Positions 7,875 to 16,695 are shown, numbered from the stretch's first letter. The stretch: DNA of 64,000 bases from an uncultured Acinetobacter sp. (GCF_947493735.1 NZ_CANLSL010000004.1:82274-146273), one strand, 5' to 3'. Program-made: numbers and translations. Notes: a model not told the origin generated them from the sequence alone.

Positions 7875-8720
7875 ATGCAAACTCAAAAATTTGAAGGCAC
7901 TTCACAGTATATCGCTACAGAAAGTTTAAAGTTGGCTGTCAACGCAGCACGTACTTTGCAAAAACCTTTGTTGGTGAAAGGCGAGCCGGGTACAGGGAAA
8001 ACCTTGTTAGCTGAGCAAGTGGCGGACAGTTTGGGCATGAAGTTGATCACTTGGCACATCAAATCGACGACCAAAGCACAGCAAGGCTTATACGAATATG
8101 ATGCGGTATCACGTCTGCGTGATAGTCAGCTTGGCGATGATCGTGTTTATGATATTAAAAACTACATCAAACCTGGGAAATTGTGGGAAGCCTTCACCTG
8201 CGAAGAACGCTGTGTGCTGTTGATTGATGAGATTGATAAGGCTGATATTGAATTCCCAAATGACTTATTGCATGAACTCGATCGTATGGCGTTTTACGTC
8301 TATGAAACAGGTGAAACTATCAGTGCAAGCCAACGTCCAATCGTGATTATTACCTCGAATAATGAAAAAGAATTGCCAGATGCGTTCTTGCGTCGTTGTT
8401 TCTTCCATTACATCGAATTCCCTGATGAAGCGACGATGCGTCAAATCATTGATGTACATTTTGAAAATATTAACAACACGCTCGTGTCAGAAGCACTCCA
8501 AGTCTTTTTTAAACTGCGTGATGTGCCAGGCTTGAAAAAACCACCTTCAACCAGTGAGTTGATTGATTGGTTACGTCTGTTGATGGCAGATGATGTACCT
8601 GAAGATGTACTGCGCAATCGTGATAAAAGCTCAGCGATTCCGCCGATGTATGGTGCATTGCTCAAAAATGAACAAGATGTGCAGTTGCTTGAGCGTTTAG
8701 CCTTTATGTCACGTCGCTAA
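7875..8720 (+). CDS. MoxR-family AAA+ ATPase
   Basis: A 281-residue AAA+ ATPase. Walker A is GEPGTGKT (about 36-43), Walker B is CVLLIDEIDKAD (about 115-126), sensor 1 is VIITSNNEKELPDAFLRRC (about 155-173). MoxR proteins are chaperone-like ATPases that usually act with a VWA-domain partner to assemble or metallate enzymes. That partner is encoded 23 bp downstream. AGGA precedes the ATG. The client of this pair is not evident from the neighbourhood. Confidence 0.92.
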   Translation: MQTQKFEGTSQYIATESLKLAVNAARTLQKPLLVKGEPGTGKTLLAEQVADSLGMKLITWHIKSTTKAQQGLYEYDAVSRLRDSQLGDDRVYDIKNYIKPGKLWEAFTCEERCVLLIDEIDKADIEFPNDLLHELDRMAFYVYETGETISASQRPIVIITSNNEKELPDAFLRRCFFHYIEFPDEATMRQIIDVHFENINNTLVSEALQVFFKLRDVPGLKKPPSTSELIDWLRLLMADDVPEDVLRNRDKSSAIPPMYGALLKNEQDVQLLERLAFMSRR

Positions 8721-8743
8721 GCGAAGCAGACGAGGGCAGAAGA

Positions 8744-9931
8744 ATGTTTATTCGCTTATTTTACAAACTGCGCAAATATGGCGTGCCTGTTAGCACACGT
8801 GAGCTGATTGATCTCAATCAAGCTGTTGCGAATGGCGTGGTCTTTGCCGATCAAGAGCAATTTTATCAATTGGCTCGTACTGTCATGGTCAAAGACGAGC
8901 GTTATTTTGATAAGTTTGACCGTGCGATTAAAGATTATTTTGAAGGCATTGAAAGTTTTGATATTGATGATTTGCTCAATCAAGTCAAACATTTGCCTAA
9001 AGATTGGTTTGATCTTGAACTTTTAGAGAAGCATCTAACGCCTGAACAACGAGAAGAATTGCTTAAAGCAGGCTCACTCGAAGAGTTGATGAAAATGTTG
9101 GAAGAACGCTTGCGTGAACAACATAAAAAACATCAAGGTGGCAATCGTATGATCGGCACAGGTGGTACGTCACCATTTGGTGCCTTTGGTGATCATCCCG
9201 AAGGCGTGCGGATCGGTGGACCGGGCCGTAAAAAGTCTGCAGTCAAAGTTTGGGAACAACGTAAATATCAAAATCTAGATGACGATCAAATACTTGGTAC
9301 ACGTCAGATGCAAATGGCGTTACGTCGTCTGCGCAAGTTCGCCCGTCAAGGTGCTGAGGAAGAGCTGGATATTGATTCCACCATTCAAAAGACCGCACAA
9401 AAAGGTATTTTGGATGTACAAATGGTGCCTGAACGCCGTAACCGTATCAAAGTATTAATGCTATTTGATATTGGCGGTTCGATGGATGCGTATATCGCCC
9501 AGTGTGAAAAGCTATTTAGTGCAGCCAAGACTGAATTTAAAACTTTAGAATATTTTTATTTTCATAATTGTCTGTATGACTATGTTTGGAAAGACAATAA
9601 CCGCCGTCAAAGTAGCCGTATGGAAACTTTTGATTTGTTTAATACCTATGGCAAAGACTATCGTGTGATCGTGGTCGGTGATGCAAGTATGGCACCGTAT
9701 GAGCTATTTTCTGAAGGTGGTTCGGTAGAATACATGAATGCGGAAACAGGTGTGGTATGGCTACAACGTCTGCGCAAACATTTTGAAAAAACAGCGTGGC
9801 TCAATCCTGAAGAGCAAAATTATTGGCAATATACCCAGACCATTCAAGGCATTAAACAAGTCTTTGAAGATCATATGTATCCAATGACGCTGAAAGGTCT
9901 TGAGGATATGACGAAATATTTGTCACGTTAA
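8744..9931 (+). CDS. VWA-domain CoxE-like protein, MoxR partner
   Basis: A 395-residue protein of the CoxE/VWA type. The N-terminal part is helical and acidic. A Gly-rich linker at about 135-165 (GGNRMIGTGGTSPFGAFG) precedes the C-terminal von Willebrand factor A domain, which begins at RNRIKVLMLFDIGGSMD (about 229-245). DIGGS is the metal-binding MIDAS variant seen in this family. It sits directly after the MoxR gene, the arrangement expected for a MoxR-VWA module. The target enzyme is unknown. Confidence 0.9.
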   Translation: MFIRLFYKLRKYGVPVSTRELIDLNQAVANGVVFADQEQFYQLARTVMVKDERYFDKFDRAIKDYFEGIESFDIDDLLNQVKHLPKDWFDLELLEKHLTPEQREELLKAGSLEELMKMLEERLREQHKKHQGGNRMIGTGGTSPFGAFGDHPEGVRIGGPGRKKSAVKVWEQRKYQNLDDDQILGTRQMQMALRRLRKFARQGAEEELDIDSTIQKTAQKGILDVQMVPERRNRIKVLMLFDIGGSMDAYIAQCEKLFSAAKTEFKTLEYFYFHNCLYDYVWKDNNRRQSSRMETFDLFNTYGKDYRVIVVGDASMAPYELFSEGGSVEYMNAETGVVWLQRLRKHFEKTAWLNPEEQNYWQYTQTIQGIKQVFEDHMYPMTLKGLEDMTKYLSR

Positions 9932-10353
9932 AAGATGACTTTCCACCGCAGATAAATTCGTTAAACAGATGGTTTTTCGAAGTTCACAGACAAAATAAAG
10001 GTCAGTCAAGATGCGAGGCTTAACTGACCTGAGTCTTCGATTTGGGACGTGCATAAGATGCCATTATTACCACGTCGCAAACTTGAGAAAATGATCATCA
10101 TTGTGAATATCGAATCCATTGATCTAAATGGCTAACTGCGGATGCCGTGCAAATTAGACTTTAGAATAGATCAGAGAGAATATGATCAATGTTATTCTAT
10201 AAACGCTATAGTGATGGGATTGGTTGACAAGATATTTAGAAAAATTTGAATATTTTTGCCATTTTTTTAAGTTAAAATTTAAAATCCAATCTATTCATCA
10301 GCTTATACAAATTGCCTTGAATCAATATTTCTCAATCATTCTGTGAAAATCTT
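9932..10353. other. intergenic region after the MoxR-VWA pair
   Basis: A 422-bp gap without a convincing gene. AGGTCAGT (9999-10006) and ACTGACCT (10023-10030) form a hairpin that may end the upstream transcript, although no T-run follows. A TTGACA at about 10212 could be the -35 box for the membrane protein at 10354, with no good -10. A 26-codon open frame near 10051 has no support. Confidence 0.4.
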
Positions 10354-10791
10354 ATGAAACAATCGTTGCCTTTTATCATCTATTTTCTGTGTTGGTTGAT
10401 TGCACTGACTTTTGCGCTTGGTGCATTGGGTATGCTACTTCCTCAAGTATTTAGTGTGTTAGTGCTTTTACCGTACATGATCAGTTTTTATTTGATGGCG
10501 AGGCATTTCGTCAAAAAGATGAAAACGATTCCTGATATGACAACACGATGGCACCTCAGTATAGGCTGTGCAACTGCATTTTGGTTTTATAGCATCATTG
10601 CAGGGATTGTCGGTATTTTTATGGTACAAGGTCGAATAGATTTTGCACCGATCACTAATGCCCTGAGCAGTGGAGCATTTGTATTGATCTTTTTATCGAT
10701 CTTTTTAATGGTGAATGCGTTTTTGGTGTTGCTTGGTTTTTGGTTCTTGGGTAAACCAACACAGATGATGTTGAAGAAATATCAGAAATAA
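10354..10791 (+). CDS. small four-helix membrane protein, unknown function
   Basis: A 145-residue, strongly hydrophobic protein. Segments span about 4-24 (FIIYFLCWLIALTFALGALG), 27-48, 68-92 (IGCATAFWFYSIIAGIVGIF) and 106-132 (AFVLIFLSIFLMVNAFLVLL), ending in a basic tail. The layout recalls short lineage-specific Acinetobacter membrane proteins, but no named family is claimed. It has its own terminator, shared with the convergent OmpA-type gene. Confidence 0.75.
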   Translation: MKQSLPFIIYFLCWLIALTFALGALGMLLPQVFSVLVLLPYMISFYLMARHFVKKMKTIPDMTTRWHLSIGCATAFWFYSIIAGIVGIFMVQGRIDFAPITNALSSGAFVLIFLSIFLMVNAFLVLLGFWFLGKPTQMMLKKYQK

Positions 10792-10814
10792 ATAACTCTT
10801 TAGGGTTAATCACA

Positions 10815-10841
10815 AAAAATCACGCCGAAGCGTGATTTTTA
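10815..10841. terminator. bidirectional Rho-independent terminator
   Basis: Stem ATCACGC/GCGTGAT with loop CGAA, an A-run before and a T-run after. It lies between convergent genes ending at 10791 and 10857 and can serve both. Confidence 0.85.
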
Positions 10842-10856
10842 TTACATATGTTCGAA

Positions 10857-12395
10857 TTATGAAGCAGCAAAGCTAATACGACGGTTACGGAATTTCCCTT
10901 GATCTGTTGCATTATCAGCTACAGGTTGGCTAGAACCTGCACCAGTAGAGGTCAATGCTGTCGAAGGTGCACCTTGGTCAGTCAGATATTCTTTGACTGC
11001 ATCAGCACGTTCTTGAGATAAAGTCACATTTTGGTTTTCATTACCAGTCGAGTCTGTGTGACCTGTAATGTTCAATGCCGCATTTGGAATAACTTTCATC
11101 ACTTCAACCGCTTTATTTAACACGACTTCATTTACGTCAGGAATATCATCACTACCGACTTCAAAGTTGATCACTTGAAGATTCAAGGCATTTGCAAGAT
11201 CGGCAGGCGTTGAGTTTGCATCAAGTGCATTTAACGCATTCATGGCAGCTTGGAGACTTGGATCAACAGTCAATTGCACGTCTAAAGCTTGCGCACCTTC
11301 AACTGTTACACCTGTTAGTGTGCCTTGCAATTGGCTAACTAAATTGTTTAATGCAGTTGCATCAGGCGCATTGACAATCACTTTGCCATCTTTAAATTCA
11401 GCTGAAGCATTTGGTATAGCTTTGATTTGTGTCAATGCGGCTTCAAGATTCTCTTGACCTGCAAGTGTCATTGCATTGTCATCATCGACTTGTATGTTGT
11501 CGCATTTGTCACTTGTACCAAAGACATTGGCTACAGCACCGAGAATGTTGTCTTTTAGAGCTTGATTGCCAACTTCACCGCCACAAGCATAGACTTCATC
11601 GCCTTCACCTGTAGTAATGTTAAAGCTTGAAAAGTCTTTATTTACATCATCTCTAGGCACAGGAGCAACTTGTCCAGTGGTCGCATTTTCCGCAGGAGCG
11701 GTTGCTTTATTGTCATTACAACCACGCCATAAGAAGAAAATAATCAATCCAAGCAATAACAAACCAATCAGTGGTAATAAGCTTTTAAAGCCTCCACCTG
11801 ATTTGTTGCTATTGCTTGTTGTTGAAGTGCTAGTTGTTGAGGTGCTCGTTGCAGATGTATAGCTTGGCTGGGTTGTACTTGTAACCGTAGGCGTTGGAGT
11901 AGGCGTGCTGGTTGTAGTGGAGCTATCACCAGTTAGCTTCGCACCCAAACCGCCGATTGCACCCAATACACCTGCAGGAAGCAAACTGATCGCCCAACTT
12001 GGTAATTTGTCACCAAATAATGAAACATTATTTTTTAAGAAGCTCAGGACAGACTCGCCACCTGCCAATTTTTTGATTTGTGTCAAAATCAAAGGCGCAG
12101 AGGTTGTGATTAAACTTTGAGCTTGTGACTTATCGACTTGGTTAAATTCAGCAAGCTTACCAATAATAGAATCTTGCTCTTCATGAGAGCCGAAGACTTG
12201 ATCTAAGATAGATGCACCATCGATTGTTTCATTGGCTTGAGGTACAGCATCATTGCCAATGATCTTGGTTGCAAATAGTGAAATAAAGTGTGTAATAAGA
12301 TTGCTCTGATTTTCTTGGCTTGTACTATCTTGACCACCAAGACTCCCTAAAACGTGAGGTAATACAGCTGATTTTATCTGTTCGACGATATCCAT
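10857..12395 (-). CDS. DUF937-BON-OmpA fusion, inner-membrane-anchored OmpA-family protein
   Basis: A 512-residue multidomain protein. Residues about 1-150 form a helical DUF937-like domain (LPHVLGSLGGQ, GLGAKLTG). A Thr/Ser/Pro-rich linker (about 155-195) follows, then one transmembrane helix (LLPLIGLLLLGLIIFFLWRG, about 209-228). Next comes a BON-like region (about 250-350, with QVDDDNAMTLAGQ). The C-terminal OmpA peptidoglycan-binding domain has NITGHTDSTG and RNRRISF. There is no N-terminal signal peptide, so the DUF937 part should be cytoplasmic and the OmpA part periplasmic. GGAGG precedes the start. The role is not known. Confidence 0.85.
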   Translation of the reverse strand: MDIVEQIKSAVLPHVLGSLGGQDSTSQENQSNLITHFISLFATKIIGNDAVPQANETIDGASILDQVFGSHEEQDSIIGKLAEFNQVDKSQAQSLITTSAPLILTQIKKLAGGESVLSFLKNNVSLFGDKLPSWAISLLPAGVLGAIGGLGAKLTGDSSTTTSTPTPTPTVTSTTQPSYTSATSTSTTSTSTTSNSNKSGGGFKSLLPLIGLLLLGLIIFFLWRGCNDNKATAPAENATTGQVAPVPRDDVNKDFSSFNITTGEGDEVYACGGEVGNQALKDNILGAVANVFGTSDKCDNIQVDDDNAMTLAGQENLEAALTQIKAIPNASAEFKDGKVIVNAPDATALNNLVSQLQGTLTGVTVEGAQALDVQLTVDPSLQAAMNALNALDANSTPADLANALNLQVINFEVGSDDIPDVNEVVLNKAVEVMKVIPNAALNITGHTDSTGNENQNVTLSQERADAVKEYLTDQGAPSTALTSTGAGSSQPVADNATDQGKFRNRRISFAAS

Positions 12396-12457
12396 AATGT
12401 GGATCCTCCAGTGTCGCTTATCTTCTTGAACCGCAAGGAAACATATAAAATTTAAAC

Positions 12458-12505
12458 AACAAGTTCATCAAATAACAAGTTCATCAAATAACAAGTTCAT
12501 CAAAT
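12458..12505 (+). repeat. three tandem 16-bp repeats
   Basis: Three exact copies of AACAAGTTCATCAAAT at 12458-12473, 12474-12489 and 12490-12505, upstream of the OmpA-type gene on its 5' side. A short tandem repeat like this is prone to copy-number change. Confidence 0.9.
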
Positions 12506-12679
12506 AATAATGTTTTGTCCTTACGATTCATTTCCGCAAAAATATTTAAAAAAATCATAAAGTTGTTAATGACAACTTCGTAATCCATATAACATCTTCA
12601 TCATAGTTAAAAAATGTGCGCTAGTTCTGTGTTTCTTTAGTACACTTTGTAACCAAATTGTGAGTTGTTATTTACAATT

Positions 12680-12861
12680 GTTTGTCAAATAAGGAGAAAT
12701 TACGAGCAAGCGTTGAGATTCCCAAGAATCAAAATTATACGAAGGAAGTGGTTCGTCGCTATTCCATCTCGAGCATTTTTTCTGTAAAATACCGCATCCC
12801 TTACCTGCAGGTCGTATTGCATGGTGCAATCGAGCCGAACAGGTATCTAAAAGAGGTTGTT
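12680..12861 (+). promoter_or_regulatory. 5' leader of the rpmI-rplT operon
   Basis: About 180 bases before rpmI have no family-like coding sequence. The in-frame extension back to a TTG at 12682 gives an unrecognisable 60-residue peptide. It contains short complementary segments such as TTGCA-TGG-TGCAA just upstream of rpmI. In many bacteria infC precedes rpmI and L20 binds the leader to repress translation; here infC is absent. A regulatory leader is an inference. Confidence 0.35.
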
Positions 12862-13059
12862 ATGGCAGTTAAGTTAAAAACTCGCCGTGGTGCAGCTAAA
12901 CGCTTCAAAGCGACTGCAAACGGTTTTAAACGCAAGCAAGCGTTCAAACGTCACATCTTGACCAAAAAATCTGCAAAGCGTATTCGTCAATTACGCGGCT
13001 GTGTAATGGTTCATGTTTCTGATATGAACTCAGTTCGTCGTATGTGCCCATACATCTAA
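12862..13059 (+). CDS. rpmI: 50S ribosomal protein L35
   Basis: A 65-residue, highly basic protein starting [16 protein letters not shown] and containing [26 protein letters not shown], typical of bL35. The ATG at 12862 is chosen over the open-frame extension because L35 begins at this methionine; a GAGG-type site lies just upstream. rplT follows after 11 bp as in most bacteria. infC is not immediately upstream in this genome. Confidence 0.96.
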   Translation: MAVKLKTRRGAAKRFKATANGFKRKQAFKRHILTKKSAKRIRQLRGCVMVHVSDMNSVRRMCPYI

Positions 13060-13070
13060 GGAGATTTTAA

Positions 13071-13430
13071 ATGGCTCGTGTAAAACGTGGTGTAGTGGCG
13101 CATCGTCGTCACAAGAAAATTCTTGCTCGTGCAAAAGGTTATTATGGTGCTCGTTCACGTGTTTATCGTGTAGCGTTCCAAGCTGTGATCAAAGCTGGTC
13201 AATATGCTTACCGTGACCGTCGTCAGAAAAAACGTCAATTCCGCGCTTTGTGGATTTCACGTATCAATGCTGGTGCACGTCAAAATGGTTTGTCATATAG
13301 CCGTATGATTGATGGCTTGAAAAAAGCTCAAGTAATCATCGACCGTCGCGTATTGGCTGACATCGCTTATCATGATGCGGTTGCATTTGCTGCTTTAGCT
13401 GAAAAAGCGAAAGGTGCATTGACTGCTTAA
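13071..13430 (+). CDS. rplT: 50S ribosomal protein L20
   Basis: A 119-residue bL20 with the basic N-terminal tail [21 protein letters not shown], the [13 protein letters not shown] segment and the [11 protein letters not shown] motif. L20 nucleates 23S rRNA folding and can repress its own operon. AGGAG precedes the start. The operon ends at a strong terminator 13 bp downstream. Confidence 0.97.
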   Translation: MARVKRGVVAHRRHKKILARAKGYYGARSRVYRVAFQAVIKAGQYAYRDRRQKKRQFRALWISRINAGARQNGLSYSRMIDGLKKAQVIIDRRVLADIAYHDAVAFAALAEKAKGALTA

Positions 13431-13442
13431 GTCATTGATATT

Positions 13443-13471
13443 AAAAAAACGCACTTTATGTGCGTTTTTTT
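13443..13471. terminator. Rho-independent terminator of rpmI-rplT
   Basis: Stem CGCAC/GTGCG extended by seven A-T pairs with loop TTTAT, followed by a T-run. The flanking A- and T-runs make it usable from both strands, between rplT and the convergent mrp gene. Confidence 0.92.
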
Positions 13472-13501
13472 ATGCCTGTAAGTTTATAATGGAAAAGCGA
13501 A

Positions 13502-14785
13502 TTAAAAAATCCGCTTTTCATCTTGCTTGGTTGGTAAAGTTGCAATGGTTCGTTTTAATTTTTCTGCAATTGCAAGGTAATGACTTGCAGTTACATCTTC
13601 TGCGATCACACTTGGTTTGCCTTGATCGGTATTTTCACGAATCACTGCGTTGAGTGGTAGATGACCAAGCAAGGGCACATGATATTGTGTCGCAAGTTGA
13701 TCACCGCCACCTGTCCCAAAAATATGATCTTCATGCCCACAGTTTGAACAAATATGTGTAGACATATTTTCTACCACACCAAGCACTTTGATATTCACTT
13801 TATTGAATAGTTCGATGCCTTTTTGTGCATCCATGAGTGCCACATGTTGCGGTGTAGTCACGATTACTGCACCAGATACAGGAATGCGCTGTGCTAAAGT
13901 CAGTTGAATATCGCCTGTTCCCGGGGGCATATCAATGAGTAGCACATCTAGATTTGGCCATTGAGTTTGGTTAAAGAGTTGCATCAAGGCGCCAGTCGCT
14001 TTCGGTCCACGCCATGCCACAGGTGTGCGCCCATCGCCAGTGAGATGACCGATCGACATTACAGGCATGCCATAGGCATTGAGCGGGACGAATTGTTCAT
14101 TTTCAATCAGTGGCGTTTGACCTTCATTACCGAGCATGGTTGGAATGCTTGGACCATAAATGTCTGCATCCAACACACCCACTTTTAACCCTAACTGTTG
14201 CAAAGCAAGCGCAAGATTCACTGTCGTGGTTGATTTACCGACGCCACCTTTACCTGATGCGACCACGATCACATGCTGAATATGTGGATGGGCTTTCACA
14301 TCGGACTGTGTTGGCGCAGGCTTTTTAATTGGCGCTTCATCATTTTTTGGCTGATATGTACTCGGTGCTTGATCGGTTTGTTTAGTTTGATTTTTATGAA
14401 CTGCATTACCACTGGCATCTTGTACAGGCGGTAGTTTTGTAGTGCTTGTAGACTTTGCAGGTTTTGCTTCATTATTTGTTTGAGGATTTTTCTTTTGCAC
14501 CACATGCAGGTTTAAAGTTTCTACACCTGCTTTTGCTAAATCTTCACTGAGCGCATCATGTATCTGCTGAAGATCATCAATTTCACTTTCATAGACAAAA
14601 ATACTGAGTTGCAAGGTATTTTGTTCAATTTTGAGCTGAGTAATGCGATCTATTAACGCATCATTGCTTTTGGGCAATTGGAATTGTTCAAGGTACTGTT
14701 CAATACGTTGCTCATTCAGACTTGGCGAAATCACCACTTCATTGCTAGGGGAGAACTTTGCTTTTAAAGCAGAAAACCAAGACAT
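13502..14785 (-). CDS. mrp: Mrp/ApbC-family iron-sulfur cluster carrier ATPase
   Basis: A 427-residue P-loop ATPase of the Mrp/NBP35 family, thought to deliver Fe-S clusters to apoproteins. The deviant Walker A motif is VASGKGGVGKSTTTVNLA (about 175-192), followed by DADIYGPSIP, DMPPGTGD and the C-terminal CSNCGHEDHIFG with the CxxC cluster ligands. An N-terminal MIP18-like part (about 1-95) and a Thr/Lys/Gln-rich linker (about 100-165) precede the ATPase. The ATG at 14785 (MSWFSALK) has GGAG upstream; the longer frame would begin inside that ribosome site. Confidence 0.92.
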   Translation of the reverse strand: MSWFSALKAKFSPSNEVVISPSLNEQRIEQYLEQFQLPKSNDALIDRITQLKIEQNTLQLSIFVYESEIDDLQQIHDALSEDLAKAGVETLNLHVVQKKNPQTNNEAKPAKSTSTTKLPPVQDASGNAVHKNQTKQTDQAPSTYQPKNDEAPIKKPAPTQSDVKAHPHIQHVIVVASGKGGVGKSTTTVNLALALQQLGLKVGVLDADIYGPSIPTMLGNEGQTPLIENEQFVPLNAYGMPVMSIGHLTGDGRTPVAWRGPKATGALMQLFNQTQWPNLDVLLIDMPPGTGDIQLTLAQRIPVSGAVIVTTPQHVALMDAQKGIELFNKVNIKVLGVVENMSTHICSNCGHEDHIFGTGGGDQLATQYHVPLLGHLPLNAVIRENTDQGKPSVIAEDVTASHYLAIAEKLKRTIATLPTKQDEKRIF

Positions 14786-14944
14786 GAAAAACTCCAAAGG
14801 CTAGTAGCCAAATTAATCGCACAAAGACGTAGTGTATCGACAATTTCTATAAAATTTAAGTAAAAAGCATGCTTTTGCTATTCAGCTTTTTGACAAAGGT
14901 TATCGAATAATCTGAATAAGACACAAAATGATGCAATCGCCGAA

Positions 14945-15595
14945 TTAACCTGCAAAATGTAAAGCGAGTTTTTGCATGGCTTGACCACGATGGCTGATCT
15001 TATTCTTTTCAGATTTTGGCAATTCCGCACTTGAGCAATTCAACTCTGGAACCCAAAACAGCGGATCATAACCAAAGCCTTGAGCGCCTCGGATTTCCGT
15101 TAAAATCTCACCATGCCATAAACCTTCAACCACAATCGGTAGTGGATCGTCAGCATGACGTACTAAAGCGAGTACGCAAACAAACATTGCAGGAATCACG
15201 GTATTTTCAGCACGAAATGGTAAAAGTGACTCTAAAAGTTTAGAATTATTGGCATGGTCATTGCCGTGTTCACCTGCATAGCGGGCAGAGTAAATCCCTG
15301 GCGCACCGCCTAAGATCGGGACGACTAAGCCTGAATCATCTGCGATCGCCGCTTTGCCAGACTGACGAGCGGCATGACGCGCTTTGATGATGGCATTTTC
15401 AATAAAGCTTAGACCATCTTCGATCGCATCCTCAATGCCAAGCTGTGCTTGCGGAATGATTTTGGTATCGAGATTGAGGTTGGCAAATAAACTTTCAAAT
15501 TCAGTAAGTTTGCCTTTGTTGTTGCTGGCGAGCACCAATTCTTTACCTTGCCATTGCGGTCGTTTGTTGTGTAAGTCTGATGCTGAAAGTGCCAT
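14945..15595 (-). CDS. rdgB: RdgB/HAM1 non-canonical purine NTP pyrophosphatase
   Basis: A 216-residue dITP/XTP pyrophosphatase that removes deaminated purine nucleotides. It has the family motifs [12 protein letters not shown] (about 22-33), [10 protein letters not shown] (about 82-91), [10 protein letters not shown] (about 98-107), GFGYDPLFW (about 173-181) and the C-terminal [10 protein letters not shown]. Length is slightly above the usual 195-200 because of an N-terminal extension of about 17 residues. A MITE-like copy lies 40 bp upstream of its start and may affect its promoter. Confidence 0.94.
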   Translation of the reverse strand: MALSASDLHNKRPQWQGKELVLASNNKGKLTEFESLFANLNLDTKIIPQAQLGIEDAIEDGLSFIENAIIKARHAARQSGKAAIADDSGLVVPILGGAPGIYSARYAGEHGNDHANNSKLLESLLPFRAENTVIPAMFVCVLALVRHADDPLPIVVEGLWHGEILTEIRGAQGFGYDPLFWVPELNCSSAELPKSEKNKISHRGQAMQKLALHFAG

Positions 15596-15634
15596 CGTTT
15601 TGCCTTTTATGATCTAAAAAATTTCTGAAAACTA

Positions 15635-15915
15635 GGGTCTGTTGACACTTCACAGATGCTTGCGACTACGGATGCTTTTTAGGCGATACGAGGCAGGAAT
15701 TAGGAAGTTTAGTCATTCTAAATGACTCATTGCTAACGAAGTATGAGACGCACTGCGTCGCAAGGAAAGCATCCTAGTTCCGCAGGATTATCGCTAAAAC
15801 TACCATAAACTTCGTTATGAAACTTGGCAAGGGAGTGACCATTCCCTGCGTTTCATGCCTCGTTTCTGTAGTTTTAGCGGATAACGCAATGCATGGTTGA
15901 AATGTCAACAGACCC
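15635..15915. mobile_element. MITE-like non-autonomous element, copy 2
   Basis: A 281-bp second copy of the element at 4521-4786, in the same orientation. Its right end is identical over the 18-bp inverted repeat, and its left end differs by one base (T to C at position 14). TA flanks both ends (15633-15634, 15916-15917). The two internal palindromes (15670-15774 and 15792-15879) are kept. Their arms differ from copy 1 by paired changes: GGATGC/GCATCC replaces GGATGT/ACATCC, and CGCTAAAAC/GTTTTAGCG replaces GGCTAAAAT/ATTTTAGCC. No coding sequence. Confidence 0.82.
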
Positions 15916-15917
15916 TA

Positions 15918-16183
15918 ATTATAAGAAAAAGTCAGCGTTTGCAAAACAACAACAATGTTAATTGACTGATTTTTAGAAGTAGTCAGTGCGTGGAAATATT
16001 TTGAAACAGTGAAGCGGGCAGAGTGACTTTACAGCAAAAACAATTGATCTATTCTAGAGAGAATACCGCCTCTGAAAATACAACTGGAAGTTTTGCAAGC
16101 GGACATCTCATGCCGAAGCTTTGTGTAGCATCATGAAGCAGATATTGAGTTGAAAAAACACTGAAATAAGAGGTAATTAGCCC
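15918..16183. other. decayed non-coding stretch between the MITE and a pseudogene
   Basis: No open frame or RNA gene is recognisable. The sequence lies between the second MITE-like copy and a nonsense-mutated small gene and looks like gene debris. Short peptide-like fragments have no identifiable family. Confidence 0.35.
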
Positions 16184-16429
16184 ATGTCACTCAACCCGAA
16201 GAAAGCATTTAAACATGCGACTTTTCATCGTATCGAGCTACTTGCAAGCCGGGCTTGAGGATGCTTTCAATGTCTTAAAATCTATACGCCTGACGTGATC
16301 GAACAATGGTCGGATCAGGGCAAAACCGCACAATGTCCATACTGTGGTGCCAACTCAGTGATTGGCGATGCGTCAAAATTTCCGATTAATGATAAATTCC
16401 TGATGAGTTTGCAGCAGAGCTTTAGCTAA
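16184..16429 (+). pseudogene. small CxxC (zinc-ribbon type) cytoplasmic protein, nonsense-mutated
   Basis: An 82-codon frame from ATG 16184 to TAA 16427-16429 has a single in-frame TGA at 16256-16258 (codon 25). The N-terminus is MSLNPKKAFKHATFHRIELL. After the stop the frame continues with GCFQCLKIYTP and CPYCGANSVIG, two CxxC pairs as in a zinc ribbon, and ends DKFLMSLQQSFS. The rest of the frame is intact, so the stop looks recent. The TGA falls where an ordinary residue is expected, just before the first Cys pair. Function of the intact protein is unknown. Confidence 0.72.
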
Positions 16430-16576
16430 GAAGCCAACTGAAATTCAGAAATTAATCCGATGGAAATGAATACACCGAAATCAAAAGCAGTCTAGGTCAT
16501 TCCTATTGCAAATGTATGACACCTGTATTCTTACATCATAGGTTTCAATACATTTTTAGCTCTGTCTATATATAAG

Positions 16577-16600
16577 AATTCAGCGTTGACGCTGAAATTT
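16577..16600. terminator. hairpin downstream of the CxxC pseudogene
   Basis: TTCAGCG (16579-16585), loop TTGA and CGCTGAA (16590-16596), flanked by AA/TT. No real T-run follows on either strand, so it is a weak candidate. It may serve the minus-strand gene ending at 16696. Confidence 0.4.
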
Positions 16601-16695
16601 AAAATGACATTATTGCTTTGATTTCGGTGTTTGCTTTTACAAGTTAGATAATTCGAAAGCTAACTCGAAAACCAACTCAAAAACTAACTCAAAAA

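Noticed and set aside
12682..12861. N-terminal extension of L35 from a TTG
   Set aside because: The 60 extra residues resemble no ribosomal protein, and L35 starts at the methionine at 12862.
16256..16258. In-frame TGA before a CxxC pair as a possible selenocysteine codon
   Set aside because: The TGA sits at an ordinary position preceding the cysteines, no SECIS-like hairpin follows directly, and selenoprotein genes are not expected here. A nonsense mutation is simpler.
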